64,000 nt of DNA from Rotaria sordida (GCA_905250125.1 CAJNOL010001432.1:1-64000); one strand, 5' to 3'. Counted from the first letter of the stretch, positions 45,601 to 59,500 are shown. Notes: generated by a model not told the origin, from the letters alone. Translations and numbers: made by a program.

Positions 45601-48591
45601 AAATGCTCGATAAAAACCTGTTAAACCTTGACTTTGAGATATATGATCACATAAATCATCATAATCAGATAATTTCGAACATAATAAATCTGTTCGTTCT
45701 GGATAACACATTTTACGTACACGAGGACCAACAGCAAATATATGAAGCTAAATATAAAGAGTATATTTATTTATTGAATTTTAATATTAATTTCATAATA
45801 GAATAGTAATTCAATGTTTGAAAACATTATGACATACAACTAAAAATTTCATACGATTTAAATGTATTTATCTCAAGATCGATTTTTGAGAGTAAAGACT
45901 TTCTAATAAAAAATTTACATTATTTCATGTCTAGACTATATATAATCTCATGACAGAATACTATTAAAATAAATCTATTTCTAAACAGCTGTCTCTCATT
46001 AATGTCTACTAGTACATATTATTTGGCTCACGAAAGAAACTCATTTATTTATTAATACTCATTTGGATACGATAGACTTCTATTCTGTGAAGGAGGCGGG
46101 GGAGGGGGGAAGGGATTTCAATACGTACGCTTTTACATGGAAGGGTAGTAGTACATCGCTGAAAAATAAAATAAAATATAATGTATTTGAACAATCATTA
46201 AAATTAATTCTTACAGGTTTCGGATTGGATAATGTTGTCGGTGGTAATGTTTGTACTTGTACATAATATGAACTCTATAAAAATCATTAATGAATTAAAA
46301 ATAAAAGAATGTAGATAAAATACATCGCTTTCTAATCGTAATGGTATTAATTGACCATGAACTCGAATATAAACACCTTGTAAACGTCCATAGTCATTAA
46401 CAATATGAATATATGTATGATCAGGATAAGTTGATGAAGTATCGAGTGCTTGTTGTAAGGTTTTAAATACTCGTACATTAGTCTATATGAATGAATAAAA
46501 GTTTCTATATTTTTTGTTTTGTTTTTAAATGAATTCATTTCTAACCTGTATTGATTGTGTACATGTTGGTGAACATGATGTACCAATATCACCTTTATCA
46601 CCTTTTAATCGCATATACTAAAATATAAAAAAGAAAATTTTATGATTCATCTTTTTTTTTTTTTTACAGTATTATAATCCAGAGTAAATGGAGTAGATAT
46701 TGATGATACTGTTGTAGATGATAATGATGATGGTGTACATACACAAGGTACTGCTCGAGCATTTCGATAAGCAATTTTCTATGAAAATTAATTTATAATT
46801 ATTTATTTAATAAAAGTAGAGAATTTCTTTTTTTTGCTTCTACTTTGCTATCAACAATTAATTGACGAATTGATTGAGCAAGATGTTGTATATTAATTTG
46901 TGAACCAAGACAATCTTTTGTTTCTGTATTATATTTCACAGTACAATCTTTCAAAATTAAAATTAAATAAAAGTACATTAATATACTATTAATTTTTACC
47001 TGCCGGACATATACCAGCATCACCTTTCTCTCCGCGTTCACCCTTAAAATTAAGTTTATTGTTGTTTTCTTTTTTTTCTTATTATATAAATTTTTACCTT
47101 CTCACAACGACATGGAGAATATGTCTAGAAAAACAAATACAAAAACAAACGATTGATTATTCTTCATTTGTTTAACTTACACGAGGTGTATATTTAGCGA
47201 AAGCAGTTGTAGTAGTTCCCTATAATATAGAAATAATGATAATTATCAGGCTTGTCTATAGTTATAACTATGAGCTATTTATAATTATGCATATAAGATT
47301 AAGCTGTATGATTACAACATCAATACATATAAATGAGAGAATAACATAAGCTTAAGAGAAATCTATCAACAACATATTATATAAACAAATTCATCTTGAT
47401 TTTCTAAATAATGATTATACATATTGAGAAAATATATAAAAGACAATATTTATTTGATATGTTCATAATTGAATTGAACCTGTTTCTATTTATGAAAAAA
47501 GAATAATAATAAGAATAGAAAAATACAAACAAAAAAATATTAGTTTTTTTTGTTTAGATAATTACATAATCAAAATAAAAAAGAAAAGAAAATAATAATT
47601 AATATACCTGAAAAAATATGACTATAATAAATAAAATAAACATGAACAATATTGAATCAATAAAAAATCATTCGACATATGGAGTATAAGAAATTTGTTC
47701 GTCTAAGTTTCCTTTTTTCTCTTTCTCACTCTAATCGAATATATTAGTATCACGAGAAAATGTTCTTATGTGTATATTAATAATAAATGTATAGGGCAAC
47801 AATAGCAACAAAGTAATTATTCAATCGTTGTGGACGACTTATAGTACGAATACATGGACATAATCTTCTATCACAATTGTTTATTTATCAAGAAACAACG
47901 ACGTATATAAGCAAGCTTTGACATTTAAGAAAAAAAAAAGATATATGACGAAAGTAATAAACATCATACTGATTTCTATCTTATTCTTTTTTTTATTCGC
48001 ATGAAAGACAAAAATACTCGATTATTTTCTTTGGAACTAACTAGTGATATACTAGAAACTGAAAAACAGTAGTAACAAAAAAAAAACAACAACAAAAAAT
48101 ACTAGCAAAACATCTATTAACTATCCCAAATACAGATAGCGTAAAAAAAGTCCAGATGGTTCCTACGCCAATATATATATATATGTTAAGAATGATTAAT
48201 TGAATTAACATGGAAAATAACTCACCATTGTAAATGCTACGATACTCATATTTGAATAGACTGGTGGTAATTCTTCACTTTCAAGATCTCCTGATCCATC
48301 AAAAATTCCTATTTCATCATTATTAGTTGAATATATTGATCGTTGTTTACGATCAACTAATCTAAAACCTTCTTCTTGTTCAAGTATTCGACTTAATTGT
48401 TCAATTAAAAATTCATTATCAATATCATTGGATGTATCATCTTGAAGAGCTTCATCAACAATATGTTTAATATTACGTACAATTGGATCAATTCGATTGC
48501 TATCATTGTTTGTTGATGAACGAGTTAAAACAATTGTATACAGACAATTGACAATGATCGTTATTACTACTAGATAAAGACAAAAGTACAT
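42632..48591 (-). CDS. Endostatin-domain (collagen XV/XVIII, multiplexin-like) protein with vestigial collagen helix
   Basis: Thirteen in-phase minus-strand exons: 48226-48591, 47181-47219, 47098-47124, 47000-47042, 46844-46947, 46668-46778, 46546-46617, 46324-46482, 46215-46274, 45526-45747, 45367-45455, 42892-42947, 42632-42801; 505 residues. A hydrophobic N-terminus (signal or anchor, about 3-22) precedes an acidic region. Collagen is reduced to GERGEKGDAG (about 145) and KGDKGDIG (about 235). A segment like the NC1 trimerisation domain follows (VRVFKTLQQALD ... GVYIRVHG, 256-300). The endostatin fold covers about 328-505: GLTGFYRAFMSTRTQWL, ATIVNMH, WWHGTYVNG, DTCHDW and the end TWPCSISDTNMGIFCIE. 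The four endostatin disulfide cysteines are present. Such proteins sit in basement membrane. The donor of the fifth exon (GTAGAA) is weak; small exons could be missed. Confidence 0.88.
43055..43742. repeat. Imperfect fold-back element C, in an endostatin-gene intron
   Basis: The left arm (around CATACCTCATTCGATGGAGT and TCTATAGATAGATTTTATAG) returns as reverse complement on the right (ACTCTATCGAATGAGGTATG and CTATAAAATCTATCTATAGA). The arms are each about 300 bp and diverged; no target duplication is clear. Confidence 0.65.
44363..45196. mobile_element. TA-flanked fold-back transposon (Tc1/mariner-like MITE), 834 bp
   Basis: The ends are TA-CTGTGCACCTCAAAAG and CTTTTGAGGTGCACAG-TA. The arms pair along most of their length; landmarks are GCGCTGCATCTTATGG against CCATAAGATGCAGCGC and CTGCGGTTTTCACCGTTAGA against TCTAACGGTGAAAACCGCAG. 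The centre is a short T-rich segment. There is no transposase frame. The TA at each side fits a TA target-site duplication. It lies in the same intron as fold-back C. Confidence 0.8.
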
Positions 48592-48995
48592 TTGCCGGTA
48601 CTTTCATTGAGTTACTAATGTGTAATATTGTAGTCGTTTGTTTATTATAGTTGTTGACAAGAGAGAGAAAGAGATAGAAGAAAAAAAAATGTCATTATCC
48701 TAGAGTACATGTATTTTCTCTGGTCTTCTTTTTTTTTCTTTGTTCTTCTCTTCCTGTTTATATTTTGTTGACAGGAAAGACAAAGAAACAAAAAAAAAGA
48801 ATAATATTTTTTTTATTTTCATTGTTTGTAGTACAAACAACATAAATAAAAAAATAAAAAAAAAAAAAGAAAAGTGATAATTAAATAAAAAAAAAAAAAA
48901 AAAAGAAATGTTAATAATGTTTATAGGAAAAGAATATATTGCACAAGACGATAAGAAATGAATAATATTTTCTTCTTTTTTTTTTTTTTTTATTA
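48592..48995. promoter_or_regulatory. Interval between DLGAP 3' end and endostatin-gene start
   Basis: 404 bp, both neighbours reading leftward. It must hold the end of the DLGAP transcript and the promoter or leader of the endostatin gene. Long A runs at about 48855-48905 are the only obvious feature. Confidence 0.4.
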
Positions 48996-51900
48996 TTATT
49001 TATGTGTAACGAATATTTCTACATCATGATTTTGATTTGTTGTATTCGATACATTAGCTGCTGCTTTTCGTCGTTCTTGAATTAATTTTTTTAAATCATC
49101 ATGAGCGGATTTTGTTGTTGATATTTTTGATTTATTTTGATGTGGTTGAAGTTGTTTAAGACGTTCATCAATAATTCGAGGTCGATTATTAACTAGAATA
49201 ATAATAATAATACAAAAAATTAATATTTTCAAAAATAAAAATTCTATACCATCATTTGGATCATATTCATCTTCAATTGAAGCCCATTGTTTAGCTTTAC
49301 GTGTATCAAGTTTTGTAAATTTGATCTTAACTTTATCAATTAATGGATATGTGATATCCCAAAAACCTTCAAGATCACTATCAAGTGGTGTTGGTTCACC
49401 AGCAGGTGTTCTTGATTTTGACTATTAAATAGAACATTCAAAAAAAAAAAAAAAAAAAAGCGAATTTTTTTTCTTTTACTTACTACATTTGCTTGACATA
49501 AACCACGAAATTGTTTAAGTTTACCTCTGAGTAATAAATTAACTTCACCAATCACAGCATTTATATCAGAACGAACTTTAACAAAATGAATTTTTTTTTT
49601 TTTTTTTGCTTTTTATGACATAGAAAATTAACGGATATTTACCATCATCATTTAGACGACTATCATCAGTTTGAAGAAGTTTATTATAACTGTCTGCTTT
49701 TGATTTTATCGTCTTTTCTTCATTGTCCAATAAGGCCAAAAATTGTTGGCCATTCTAAATAGGAGACATACTTATTCAAAGAAATCAACATTCATTAATA
49801 GGCAAGCTCTTGTTGTTATTATTGAACTCGACATATTTAAAGATGATTATGAAAAAAAAACCACTAGCTAAGCTGTTTTTTATAAGCCTATACAAACAAA
49901 ATAAAATGATCGAATATGTTCTTCTCATTAAGGAAAATAACATTAATATACATACAAAATAAAATTTTAATGCAATTTAATTGAATAGAAAATTTATTTA
50001 TGCTTACCATTTTATTAGTAAAGAAGACTGTGTACAACAAAAGTAACCTAATGAGAAGAGAGAGGACGCAACCAGTATGATGATGATGAAATGAACAAAA
50101 GAAAAAGAAAGATGACGATGTATATATATATATATATGTGATCGAAACTAGTATATATGTGAACTTATTCTCTCGGAACTGGCTGGCTTATTTCACTGAA
50201 TATATATGTGCGTGCTTTAAATAAAAGAAAAAAAAAAGAATGCGCAAAGAGAGAGAGAGAGAGAGAGAGAAAAAACAACACTAGTCAAAGAAAGAAAACA
50301 TGAGTCATCATCACTCGACATTTCTTCTATATAAGACTACCATAACAAACTTGACACTATAAAATGAAGAAAAAAAAAAGAGAAAAAACATAAAAAATCA
50401 ACGAATGAAATTTTTTTTCTTTTTTCATAATCGTCATCATCAATTGTCCATCCAAAATAATATATGGAGGGCACTAGCAAACGAAAAGAAAAAACATACA
50501 TATATACTATAATGAAGAATAATTTATTCATTCCAGAGGGAATCTATATTAAATAAATATATTGGATTCAATTTCCCCCGATGGCACTCTATGTCTATCA
50601 CGCGTATGCATGTGCAAATAGAATGAACCAGATTATAGAGGAATATTCACTGATCTTACCACTCATGTACCAAACAAAAAAAGAGAGAATGAGAAAGAAA
50701 AGATCAAAAGTTATTTATTAGTATGTTTTAGTTTTTTTTTCTTTGTAGTTGAAATATTAGATGACTATTTAATAATATAATCATCATGCATCAATATTCT
50801 TATATGACAAAATAAACGGAAAAATATTAAAAATCTATTACTGAAATTAATGAGCTAACTGGAAGGAAATAATTTTATTTCTCATGCAATTGATTACTCT
50901 TCATATATTTTTAATTTCATATTATCATCGATATCTGTATATCGACTATATTAGGTGTTAAGAAAAAAAACTCATTTGACACGCTCTTCATCTTCTCGAT
51001 TAAACTTCAATAGCTCGTCGTTAGTAGAGGTGTGATATGTCATTACTCAACAAGTGACAAGAACTACATTGAAAAATGATGGCCAGCTTTATACTATATC
51101 AACAAGAGTTGGATGTTCAATACTATACAGAACTGCCTTATAGCAATATATATGCATTGAATTTTAGTTTTCTATTATAATAAATCCTCTTTGGAAAACA
51201 TTTCTTGGCAATGTGTCTGTTAGACAAAGTTATGTAGCAAACTTGTTCGCTGTTCTCTCTTACTTCTAGTCATTTTTGAGAGATATATGTTATTTTTCTT
51301 GTTCAGATAAAAGTATGGACAGGTTATATGAATAAATCTACACTGACTTCTGTTTTATTTCTCTTAATCAATCATTAATTAACCAACCATCATAACCATA
51401 GTGATATTAGAGAATAACGTTGTTAAATGACGTACTAGAGTCAATCGAAAATGTTTTGTGTTATTTTTCAGTTTTCTTTCAAACTCTTATTAACCCATAC
51501 GTTTCAACAAATCATTCTCTGTTTGATTGTCAAAAACAGAGACATCGTTCTCTAGAGTTTATTACCTATACTTCATAATCAATAAGTTTGAAATATTCAA
51601 ACATAGTTATTGAGTTTCAATGTAAGTGTAATCTTAATACAACAACAACAACCAAAAAAAAATTACTAAACTACATCTTATCTAATATCATATTCAAACA
51701 TAAATATTTACTAAATATATTTATCAATTTGTTAATAAGTTAAAAATAGTCCTATTATCATTTGCTTCATTTCTTTTTTTTTTAAGATTAGCACATGCAT
51801 CATTTCTCATCATTTTTATTAGCAAACGGTTAACTCGAAACACCAGAACAAGATAGAAAGAAAAAAAAGAAAACAAAACAAAACGATAGAGTGATACAAG

Positions 51901-54900
51901 CAATTCTTTTACGATTATTTATATATATATATATATGATCAATTTTCGTGTTAATTAATTAAAGAAAAGAAAGGTGTTCAGAGAAAAAAAAAAACACAAA
52001 AACAAGAAAGAGAGTTACACACAGGTACACAACAATCTGACGAAAAAGAGAGAGAGAGAGAGAAGAACAAAATACTGACGACAAACACTGAATATAGACA
52101 TTGATCATCATGCAAAGATTGAAGTATAAGAAGAAAAAAAAAGAACAAAAGAGTCCATCACCATTTAAATGAATAACGTGCGTACGATGTTTATATTTAG
52201 TTTTTGATATCGAGTGTGAAATAATTGAGTAGTTTTATTATTATTATTATTATTATTTTTTTTTTTGCTTTAATAATGTTAGTTGTTTATTGAACTTACC
52301 TGTGATGGTTCATCGAGTAAAAATTCATCAGTTTTTCGTGTTAAATCATCAACAATTGACCATACATGATCATCAATAGAATTTTCATCATTACAATTAG
52401 CAATTACATGATTTGTAATCGGTGGTTGATCATCATAAACAGCAGATGCTTGCCAATGAACATTTTCTGTATCAAATAATTCACCAGTACGATCAAATAA
52501 TTCAACATTTGGTGATTCAGCACCATCAATACAATGTTCATCATCCATTGGTTCTATTTAAATAAAACCATACAAGATTATCTCATTGTAAACAGTTATC
52601 AGAAAACTTATAATCATCTTTTCTCTTAAGGAATAGAAATGACATATGGAATCTTATATAATATGACTAGTTGATCTTGAGAATACATTTGCATTTTAAC
52701 AGTACTTCCGAGAATCTATAAGTATTCAAATTTTTCATTTAGCCTATCGGAAGATGAATTTGAGTTTTAATGCATTTAGGAAATCTTGAAAAAAAAATTA
52801 GTTCCGGTCATGCATGTCAGAAGTACAATCAACACTTGTAAATACGAACGAGTAAAAAAATTTTTATCTCATTTAAGTAATTTATAAAGTTAAACTGAAT
52901 TTGAAATTTTTTTTTTTTACCTAAAAAGGAAACATGTTGAACTATTAATCATCAATCGAACTTATCTTTTACCAATAAGTAGAACTCAGTGATCATTTTA
53001 TTGGATTTTCAGCTTATTGAAAAATCAAGAACAAGAAATTTTTATTTGAACTTCTATCCAAAAGTATCATAATTTTTAGAATATTCTCAAAGTTTCAGGC
53101 AATTTCTTCTCAGCATACTCAATACTGAAGAAACAGTCGTTGGTATGAATATTCAATATCTCGATAAAGAATTGCCTGACACGAGCAGGATATCCTATGG
53201 ACTATGAGATTTATTTATAAGCAGAAGCTCCAATGAAAATTCCTTCTTTTTGAATTTTCTATTAACATCTCACGCTAAGCTCACAATCCAGTAAAACAAT
53301 CAATATCACTTCAATCGAAAACATATTCCCTAGTAAGTTCTATAAAAATAATATTCAATTTTTCTTACCATTTTTTCGTTCATTATCCTAAAAATAGAAT
53401 TAATATTATTTTATTATATAAATATCATTGTTTTCTTTTTTGATTTCTTACCATAAAAATATTTGTATTATTAAATGTTGAAAGTGCACGTTCAGTTATT
53501 TCCATAAGATTCATATTTGAATTATCAGTTTTCATTGGTATATCATAAACAGTTTGTAATAAATCATTTTCATCATTATTAACAACACCAAGTGCACGAT
53601 CAACAGCACGTAAAAAATTTCTTTCAAATTCATCATTATGTTCATCATAAGATTTATCATTTAAAATATTTTTATTTTCATCAGGTACATTTGAAGATGA
53701 TGATATAAATGTTTTTACATGAAGTGAAACAGCTGGTGTAACATGAACTTTTGATGAATATACTTTTGATTCTGATTCGATTATATCACCATCTTCACGT
53801 ATGACAAGTTCATTATCAATAGGATTATTCGAGAAATTTTCATCATCAATACGAAAATTATTATCGGGTTCAACTAAAACAAAACAAAAAAGAAATCATA
53901 TAATTAATACATCTTCTAAAGATTAACTATTTTCAATTTTATACTTCTTAATGACTGAAATTTCGAAAATCCTTGAAGGTGTTTGCCTTACAAGGAAATC
54001 CATTAAAATTCTTTATAAGATACGCTACGTCTCATATCGTTTCTGACGGGTACACTTAAATATGTTTCGCCGTATGTTAACGTGTCCTTGTCTTGACAAA
54101 CAGCGTTACGATCTATAGATAGATTCTTTATAATCGAAATCAATAAGCATATGTATAGACTATAGCCTAAAAGAATTTTATTAGACTAATCATTTGCTTT
54201 TGGGGCATCATGGAAAAATAGGCACTTCAATTTTTACAACTGAAATCTGTTCTATTCTATAAATCAATCATCCATTTGTGCATTAGTTTATGTCACTACT
54301 CTTAAATTATAGATAGTTTCTTCTTTAATCTCATTATATTTAAAAAAATTTCTGTAGATTTTTGAACTTATATTAAAATCTTCTTAATAACGATACATAT
54401 GAAAAATAATTAGTTTCAGTCCTTTATAGGTATTGAATTGTAGATTATCGATTATACTAATTTTCGAATAGTAACATGAAAAATCTTCATATATTGGCTT
54501 TCCAAACTATTCGTCAAAAATTCTTTTTGATCTACTCAAATGTTTGCTTATCATCATATCGAAATTTTATAATCTATATATTTAACATGAAGGTAGCTCC
54601 AAGGCTATCTGAAGATTAATGACTCTACGATAGTTAAATAATGACATAGATATTAGAGTGAAAAGATTTACCAATCAGCAGTTGACTCAAAGTTTATAAA
54701 CACAGAGTTCGTTTTTGTGTGCTATGTTAACAAAATCATAATAAGAAAATACTTGATAACTCTCATTCTTAGTGACACATAGAGCTTGATTAGCATTATA
54801 GATCCACCATAAATACAACTGATTTTAAAAAAATATCTACTGCACTATTTTTAATAGGATCAATTAATAAAAAATTTTTCTCTCTCGATCTATTTCAGAC

Positions 54901-56525
54901 TGACATACTGCGCTTGTTCTCTTCGAGAATTATAAAACTTTTTCTAAGATTTCCGATTTTAGCCAATTCATCTGTGACCAGCTGGAGAAATTATCTCGAT
55001 ATTTTCCAAATGTTGAGATAGTGTTAGATTATATAGAGCCTAAAAATAAATATCATCATTTGATTCATCACGATGAATTAAAAACAGTGGAGTACATTAC
55101 AAATTTTGGATATTCTTTAAAAACTAAAATCACATTCCTATTATATCTAGCCGCAGTTATGCAAGTGAATAAGTGCTGATCACATTCCACAATAAAATAT
55201 TTTCCAACTGGTAAAAACTGTTCGATACCTGTTGAATTTGTTGGTATTATTTCATTTTCAACTAAACAAAAAAACAAACATAAATATAATTTTTATTAAG
55301 AAATAAACATACTTGTAGTTGTTGCTCGTCTAAAACTATCAATACTTCTACTCATTGGTCGTGTTCTTAAACTTGAATACATTCGATTATTATTATTTGT
55401 AAAATTAAAATCAAATTTTCTTTTTCCAACATCATGATAATGATGAAATTTAAATAAATCATTTTGACCTAAGATTTTTTCATGATTACCAAATGGTGTT
55501 GTAAAACCATAACCACTTAACATACAATTTAATTTAATATTTGATTGTTTACGTGCTTGAAGTAATGGATCATCTGATGTTATTGGTGTTAATGATTGAT
55601 TAAATTGTTGAGAATTATTTAAAAAATCATGACTTAATAATGAACCATTCATTGATATTGTACTTAATGAACGATTATGTATATCATTATTTTGACGTTC
55701 ATAATATTCAATTGATGATGCTGTTGTTGTTGATAAAATATCTTTAAAACGTTCATTTGTTAATGGAACATTTGAATATTGTGATATAAGATTTTTTTGT
55801 TTTGTATTATTATTATTATTATCAAAATATTTAGCACGTATTTCATCATAACATGCATTTATATGATCAACTTGATCTTTATTATTATTATGTATTGGTG
55901 GTGATGGTGATGAAGATTTTCTTATATTATGTTGTTCATTTTCAATAGATGTATGTGTTGAACTACGTGTTAATTGTGCTAAACGACTTGTAAAACGTTT
56001 CATTGGTGATGGATCACGTTTACGAATTTTTTTATGATTATTATTATCATCATTTATTAATTGTGTTGAAATTTTTTCATTATCATTATTATTATTTTTA
56101 TCATCATGATTAATTTCTGTTATAATTTGTTTTGAATTTTCACGTGATTTTGTACGAAAACGACGAAGTACAGCTGGTGAATTTAGTTTTGAACGTAAAA
56201 CATTTATTAATGAACGAGATTTTTTTAATGATGGTGTTTCATTATTTAAATCGGAATTATTTATTGTTGTACCACCATTTGTACGACTTATTGTTGATGA
56301 TTTACGAAATAAAGATGTTGAATATCGATGTTGTTGTTGATGATGATGATGACCATTACCATTTATATGACCATTTGTTTTCTCAGTAAAATCAGAATCA
56401 TTAATATTTGATGAAGGTATTGATGTTGATGGTGAACCACGTCCACCAAGTGTTGCCCATTTTCTAGGCCATCGATGACTTGTTGTTGTACGTGGAGGAA
56501 GTTGATTTGATACAGTTGATGTCAT
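48996..56525 (-). CDS. dlgap: DLGAP/SAPAP (GKAP) family postsynaptic scaffold protein
   Basis: Nine in-phase minus-strand exons: 55313-56525, 55229-55261, 53452-53873, 53369-53387, 52300-52553, 49643-49754, 49484-49575, 49250-49421, 48996-49192; 837 residues. The first 650 residues are disordered, Asn/Ser-rich and basic, including SPAVLRRFRTKSRENSK and RTRPMSRSIDSFRRA. The C-terminal GKAP homology domain (about 648-837) reads NGQQFLALLDNEEK, then INAVIGEVNLLLRGKLKQF-RGLCQ (vertebrate FQQFRGLCEQN), then DLEGFWDI (vertebrate DLAGFWDL). Family members bind the guanylate-kinase domain of PSD-95/Dlg and, through a C-terminal -QTRL, the Shank PDZ domain. Here the end is EIFVTHK, so that PDZ ligand is not present. 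An acceptor at 56537 implies an upstream untranslated exon. The 33-nt exon 55229-55261 is phase-symmetric and could be skipped. Confidence 0.9.
50008..50010 (-). promoter_or_regulatory. Possible internal start codon exon of DLGAP short form
   Basis: On the minus strand an ATG is followed at once by a donor (ATG|GTAAGC). Spliced to the acceptor at 49755, it keeps the frame (phase 0) and would give a 191-residue protein made only of the GKAP domain. The promoter would lie in the 2.5-kb intron to its right. This is inference from sequence alone. Confidence 0.35.
50247..50270. repeat. (GA)n microsatellite
   Basis: Uninterrupted GA dinucleotides in the long DLGAP intron. A second, shorter GA tract lies near 52048-52062. 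Confidence 0.9.
53090..53183. repeat. Small inverted repeat in a DLGAP intron
   Basis: TTTCAGGCAATTTCTTCTC on the left and GATAAAGAATTGCCTGACA on the right are imperfect reverse complements about 55 bases apart. Confidence 0.4.
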
Positions 56526-56536
56526 CGTACCTGTAT

Positions 56537-59500
56537 CTGAAAAAAAAACAACAACAACAACAATACGAGGAATTTATTTTTAATGTAAGACAAGTTATTC
56601 TAGGCATAGAATGATAAATAAACTAAATGATATCATTACTTCGTTATTATAGACGTAATGCAGAAGAACATGTTGTTTCTATCTATCTATATATATCTAT
56701 CATCATTTAAAGATATCATCGCTTAGTAAAAAAAATCAATCGATAGGAAAAGATTCCTGTTTAATCTTAAAGTAATAGACGACGATACGATGATTTTGTT
56801 TACATTAGAATAAAGACAAAATGTGTTGTATATTGTCTCTGGCGTTACTACTGCCGATATGATTATGTAGAGTAGAAAAGAGAAGAAAAAAAAACATAGA
56901 AATGAACTAACGTCCAAATAGACAATCATGATAAGACAATTCATAGTGTTCGTCTGTCTATGTTAATAGTTTACCTACACTTCCAGATGTAGGCCAAGAG
57001 AAAAAAAAAGAATGTATGCAATGTATGCACAAAAAAAAATGCCAAACTTACATCATCTATGTGTGTGTGTAAAGAGAGAAAAAAAATCGACAGAAGTTCA
57101 CCAAATTAATTTCATGTATGAAGCAGAACGATAAGAAGCACGTAGACGTAATTCAACGTACTGTTGCCAGTCATATTGATGACATTGACCTCACTTCGTT
57201 TACTGAATACAATCAATCTCACTTACGTGTAGCAAGGAAGAAGAAATACAAAAATTGAATTTTATAGTTGTCCGACTGCCCTCGATCGGTCACTATGTAT
57301 GTATATATATGTGCATATAACAACGACAATAGGCAAATGCATCGATTTTTCTTCTTCTCCTTCTTCTTCTTCTTCTTCTTCTCTTCCTTTCTCTCTCCTT
57401 TTTTCCCGTCCCAATCTCACAAAGGCTACTGCTTCCGTATACTCATACGAAGCAGACGATGGTACTCTCCATCTCATATAGTATTGCTCCAATATATATA
57501 TATATGTGTGCATATCTGTCTGTCTAATGTATAAGAAAAAAAATATAAATGGATCGAATCGAACGAAGAAAAAAAAAAGGAATATTCAATCGAGTTATAA
57601 TAAGAAGCAACAAACAAAAAAAAAAAAAAAAGAAAACATAAAAGAACGAGATGCTCCCTTCTATGTTCTGTTCTGTCTGTATTTCCTACCAACTAATACC
57701 ATACAGATTCAATTAGATAGATCGATGACCATCATCGCTAAGTTCATTGCCAGAACGACCTTTGGCCGTTATTCTCGTAATATTATATTTATATTCTTTG
57801 CATTGTCAGAATAGTAATATTGACAATGATGCAATATAAAGTTAAAGGACAAGAAAGAGAACAACTGCAATAGTATAGTTTCTTTACTATCGTTATTTCT
57901 TGTAAAATATAATATATGTGTGTTATTTACCTTGAAAACGGAAACTTGTGTCATACTTACTTTTTGTCTGTGTATTAAAGTTTTTCATGCCAATATTTGT
58001 ATGTCTTTTTGTTTCGCATCAAAAGAACTGACAAGGACAAGTTAGTGTTCTATTTCTATATAGAAAAGAGAAAAAAAAAGTCTACTTACGTATTCTCTTT
58101 CTCAATCTAATGATTATTATCGATATTAAATGTAAAAAAAATGATGAATAAATAGGACAGAATACTGAATACACATACATACATATATATATATGAATTT
58201 CTTTGTTCTCATGATAGACAAGCTAAATATTTTTTGAGATATGCACAAAGCACATTATCAATATGTCGGTCGCGTACAGCAAGTAGAGAAAAGAAGAAGA
58301 AGAATGAACCATCGTATAGTAAAGCTGAAGATATAAACATTAGTCTTCTTTTTCTCGTATCCGGACAATGATCGATCAGTCAAGCCTGATAAATTGTAGT
58401 CTAACTAACTGTACAGATCAGAGACGTTCACATATGTGTATCACTAAGAACACGTAAAGATAGGCTAGCATATACATTGATGATTATGATAGATGATAGA
58501 CGAGTTCAATTTATTACAATAAAATGAAAAAGAAAAACAAACTTTTATTATGAAAAAAAAAAATCATATACGAATATCTTGGTTTTGTTCAATACAATCG
58601 ATCAATCAATCAATCAATCAATCAATCAATTCAAAAAGAACTTTTATTTGTACGTTATAACCTTTTCTTTTAATATTTGTACATTTAAATAATTTTACTT
58701 TCATAATATGAATTTCTACATTTAGAAATACTTTTTTTTTTTCTTCTTTTCTATGAAACTTGTTTTATAAAGCTTCATATTTTATGAACGAAAAGAATAA
58801 TAAAATCAATTTGAAATCTATTTGTATTACATATAACAAGCTATTGTAATAATAAGGTCAACATTACAAGTAGTTCAAATAACATTTTATAATTTTCATT
58901 TAATAATTGAATCAAAACCCTACGGATAATGAAAGTGCATTTATTGAATGAGGCAAAATTTTAGTAATATTGAATAAAATTCTATAAAAATTCAAATAAT
59001 TGAAAATCGATTATTTCCGATTATCAAAAATGTACGAACAAAAAACGCCATAGAGATTACAGAGAAAAAAGGAATGTTAATGGAAGTATAATTTATTCAT
59101 ATAAACAATCTGGTTTTGTTTATGTTGATGTATAGAACAGCTCATTAATTTACTAACAACTATAGAATAAACTATAAATATCATATTTGAAATACCGATG
59201 AATAACGACAATGATTTGTTTTAAAAAAAATTATGCTTTTCTTTTGTCATCTTTTAAACAATACAATGAACTAACTCTTTGAATGATTACATTATTGAAG
59301 AAAATCTCTTATTTTATATGGATTATTTAATCTGGAATAGAATATCAAGCTTGACAAAAAAAAAACAATAATATTGATAATGGCAAACTAATTTTCAACT
59401 AAATATCATTAAATATATGTTAATTGTAGTTATTAGATTAATGATAATGTATATTAAAGGTTAGGAATAAATCATTCAAGGCTATATATCATAAAAATTA

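Noticed and set aside
46063-46266. 67-codon + strand frame
   Set aside because: It is antisense to an endostatin-gene exon (46215-46274) and has no support of its own.
55068-55228. Extension of the 33-nt DLGAP exon to a 69-codon frame
   Set aside because: It is intron read-through; the GTATCG donor at 55227-55228 keeps the phase into the next exon.
57262-57814. Several overlapping frames on both strands with Phe/Ser or Glu/Arg runs
   Set aside because: They are translations of a CTT-rich tract and poly-A runs.
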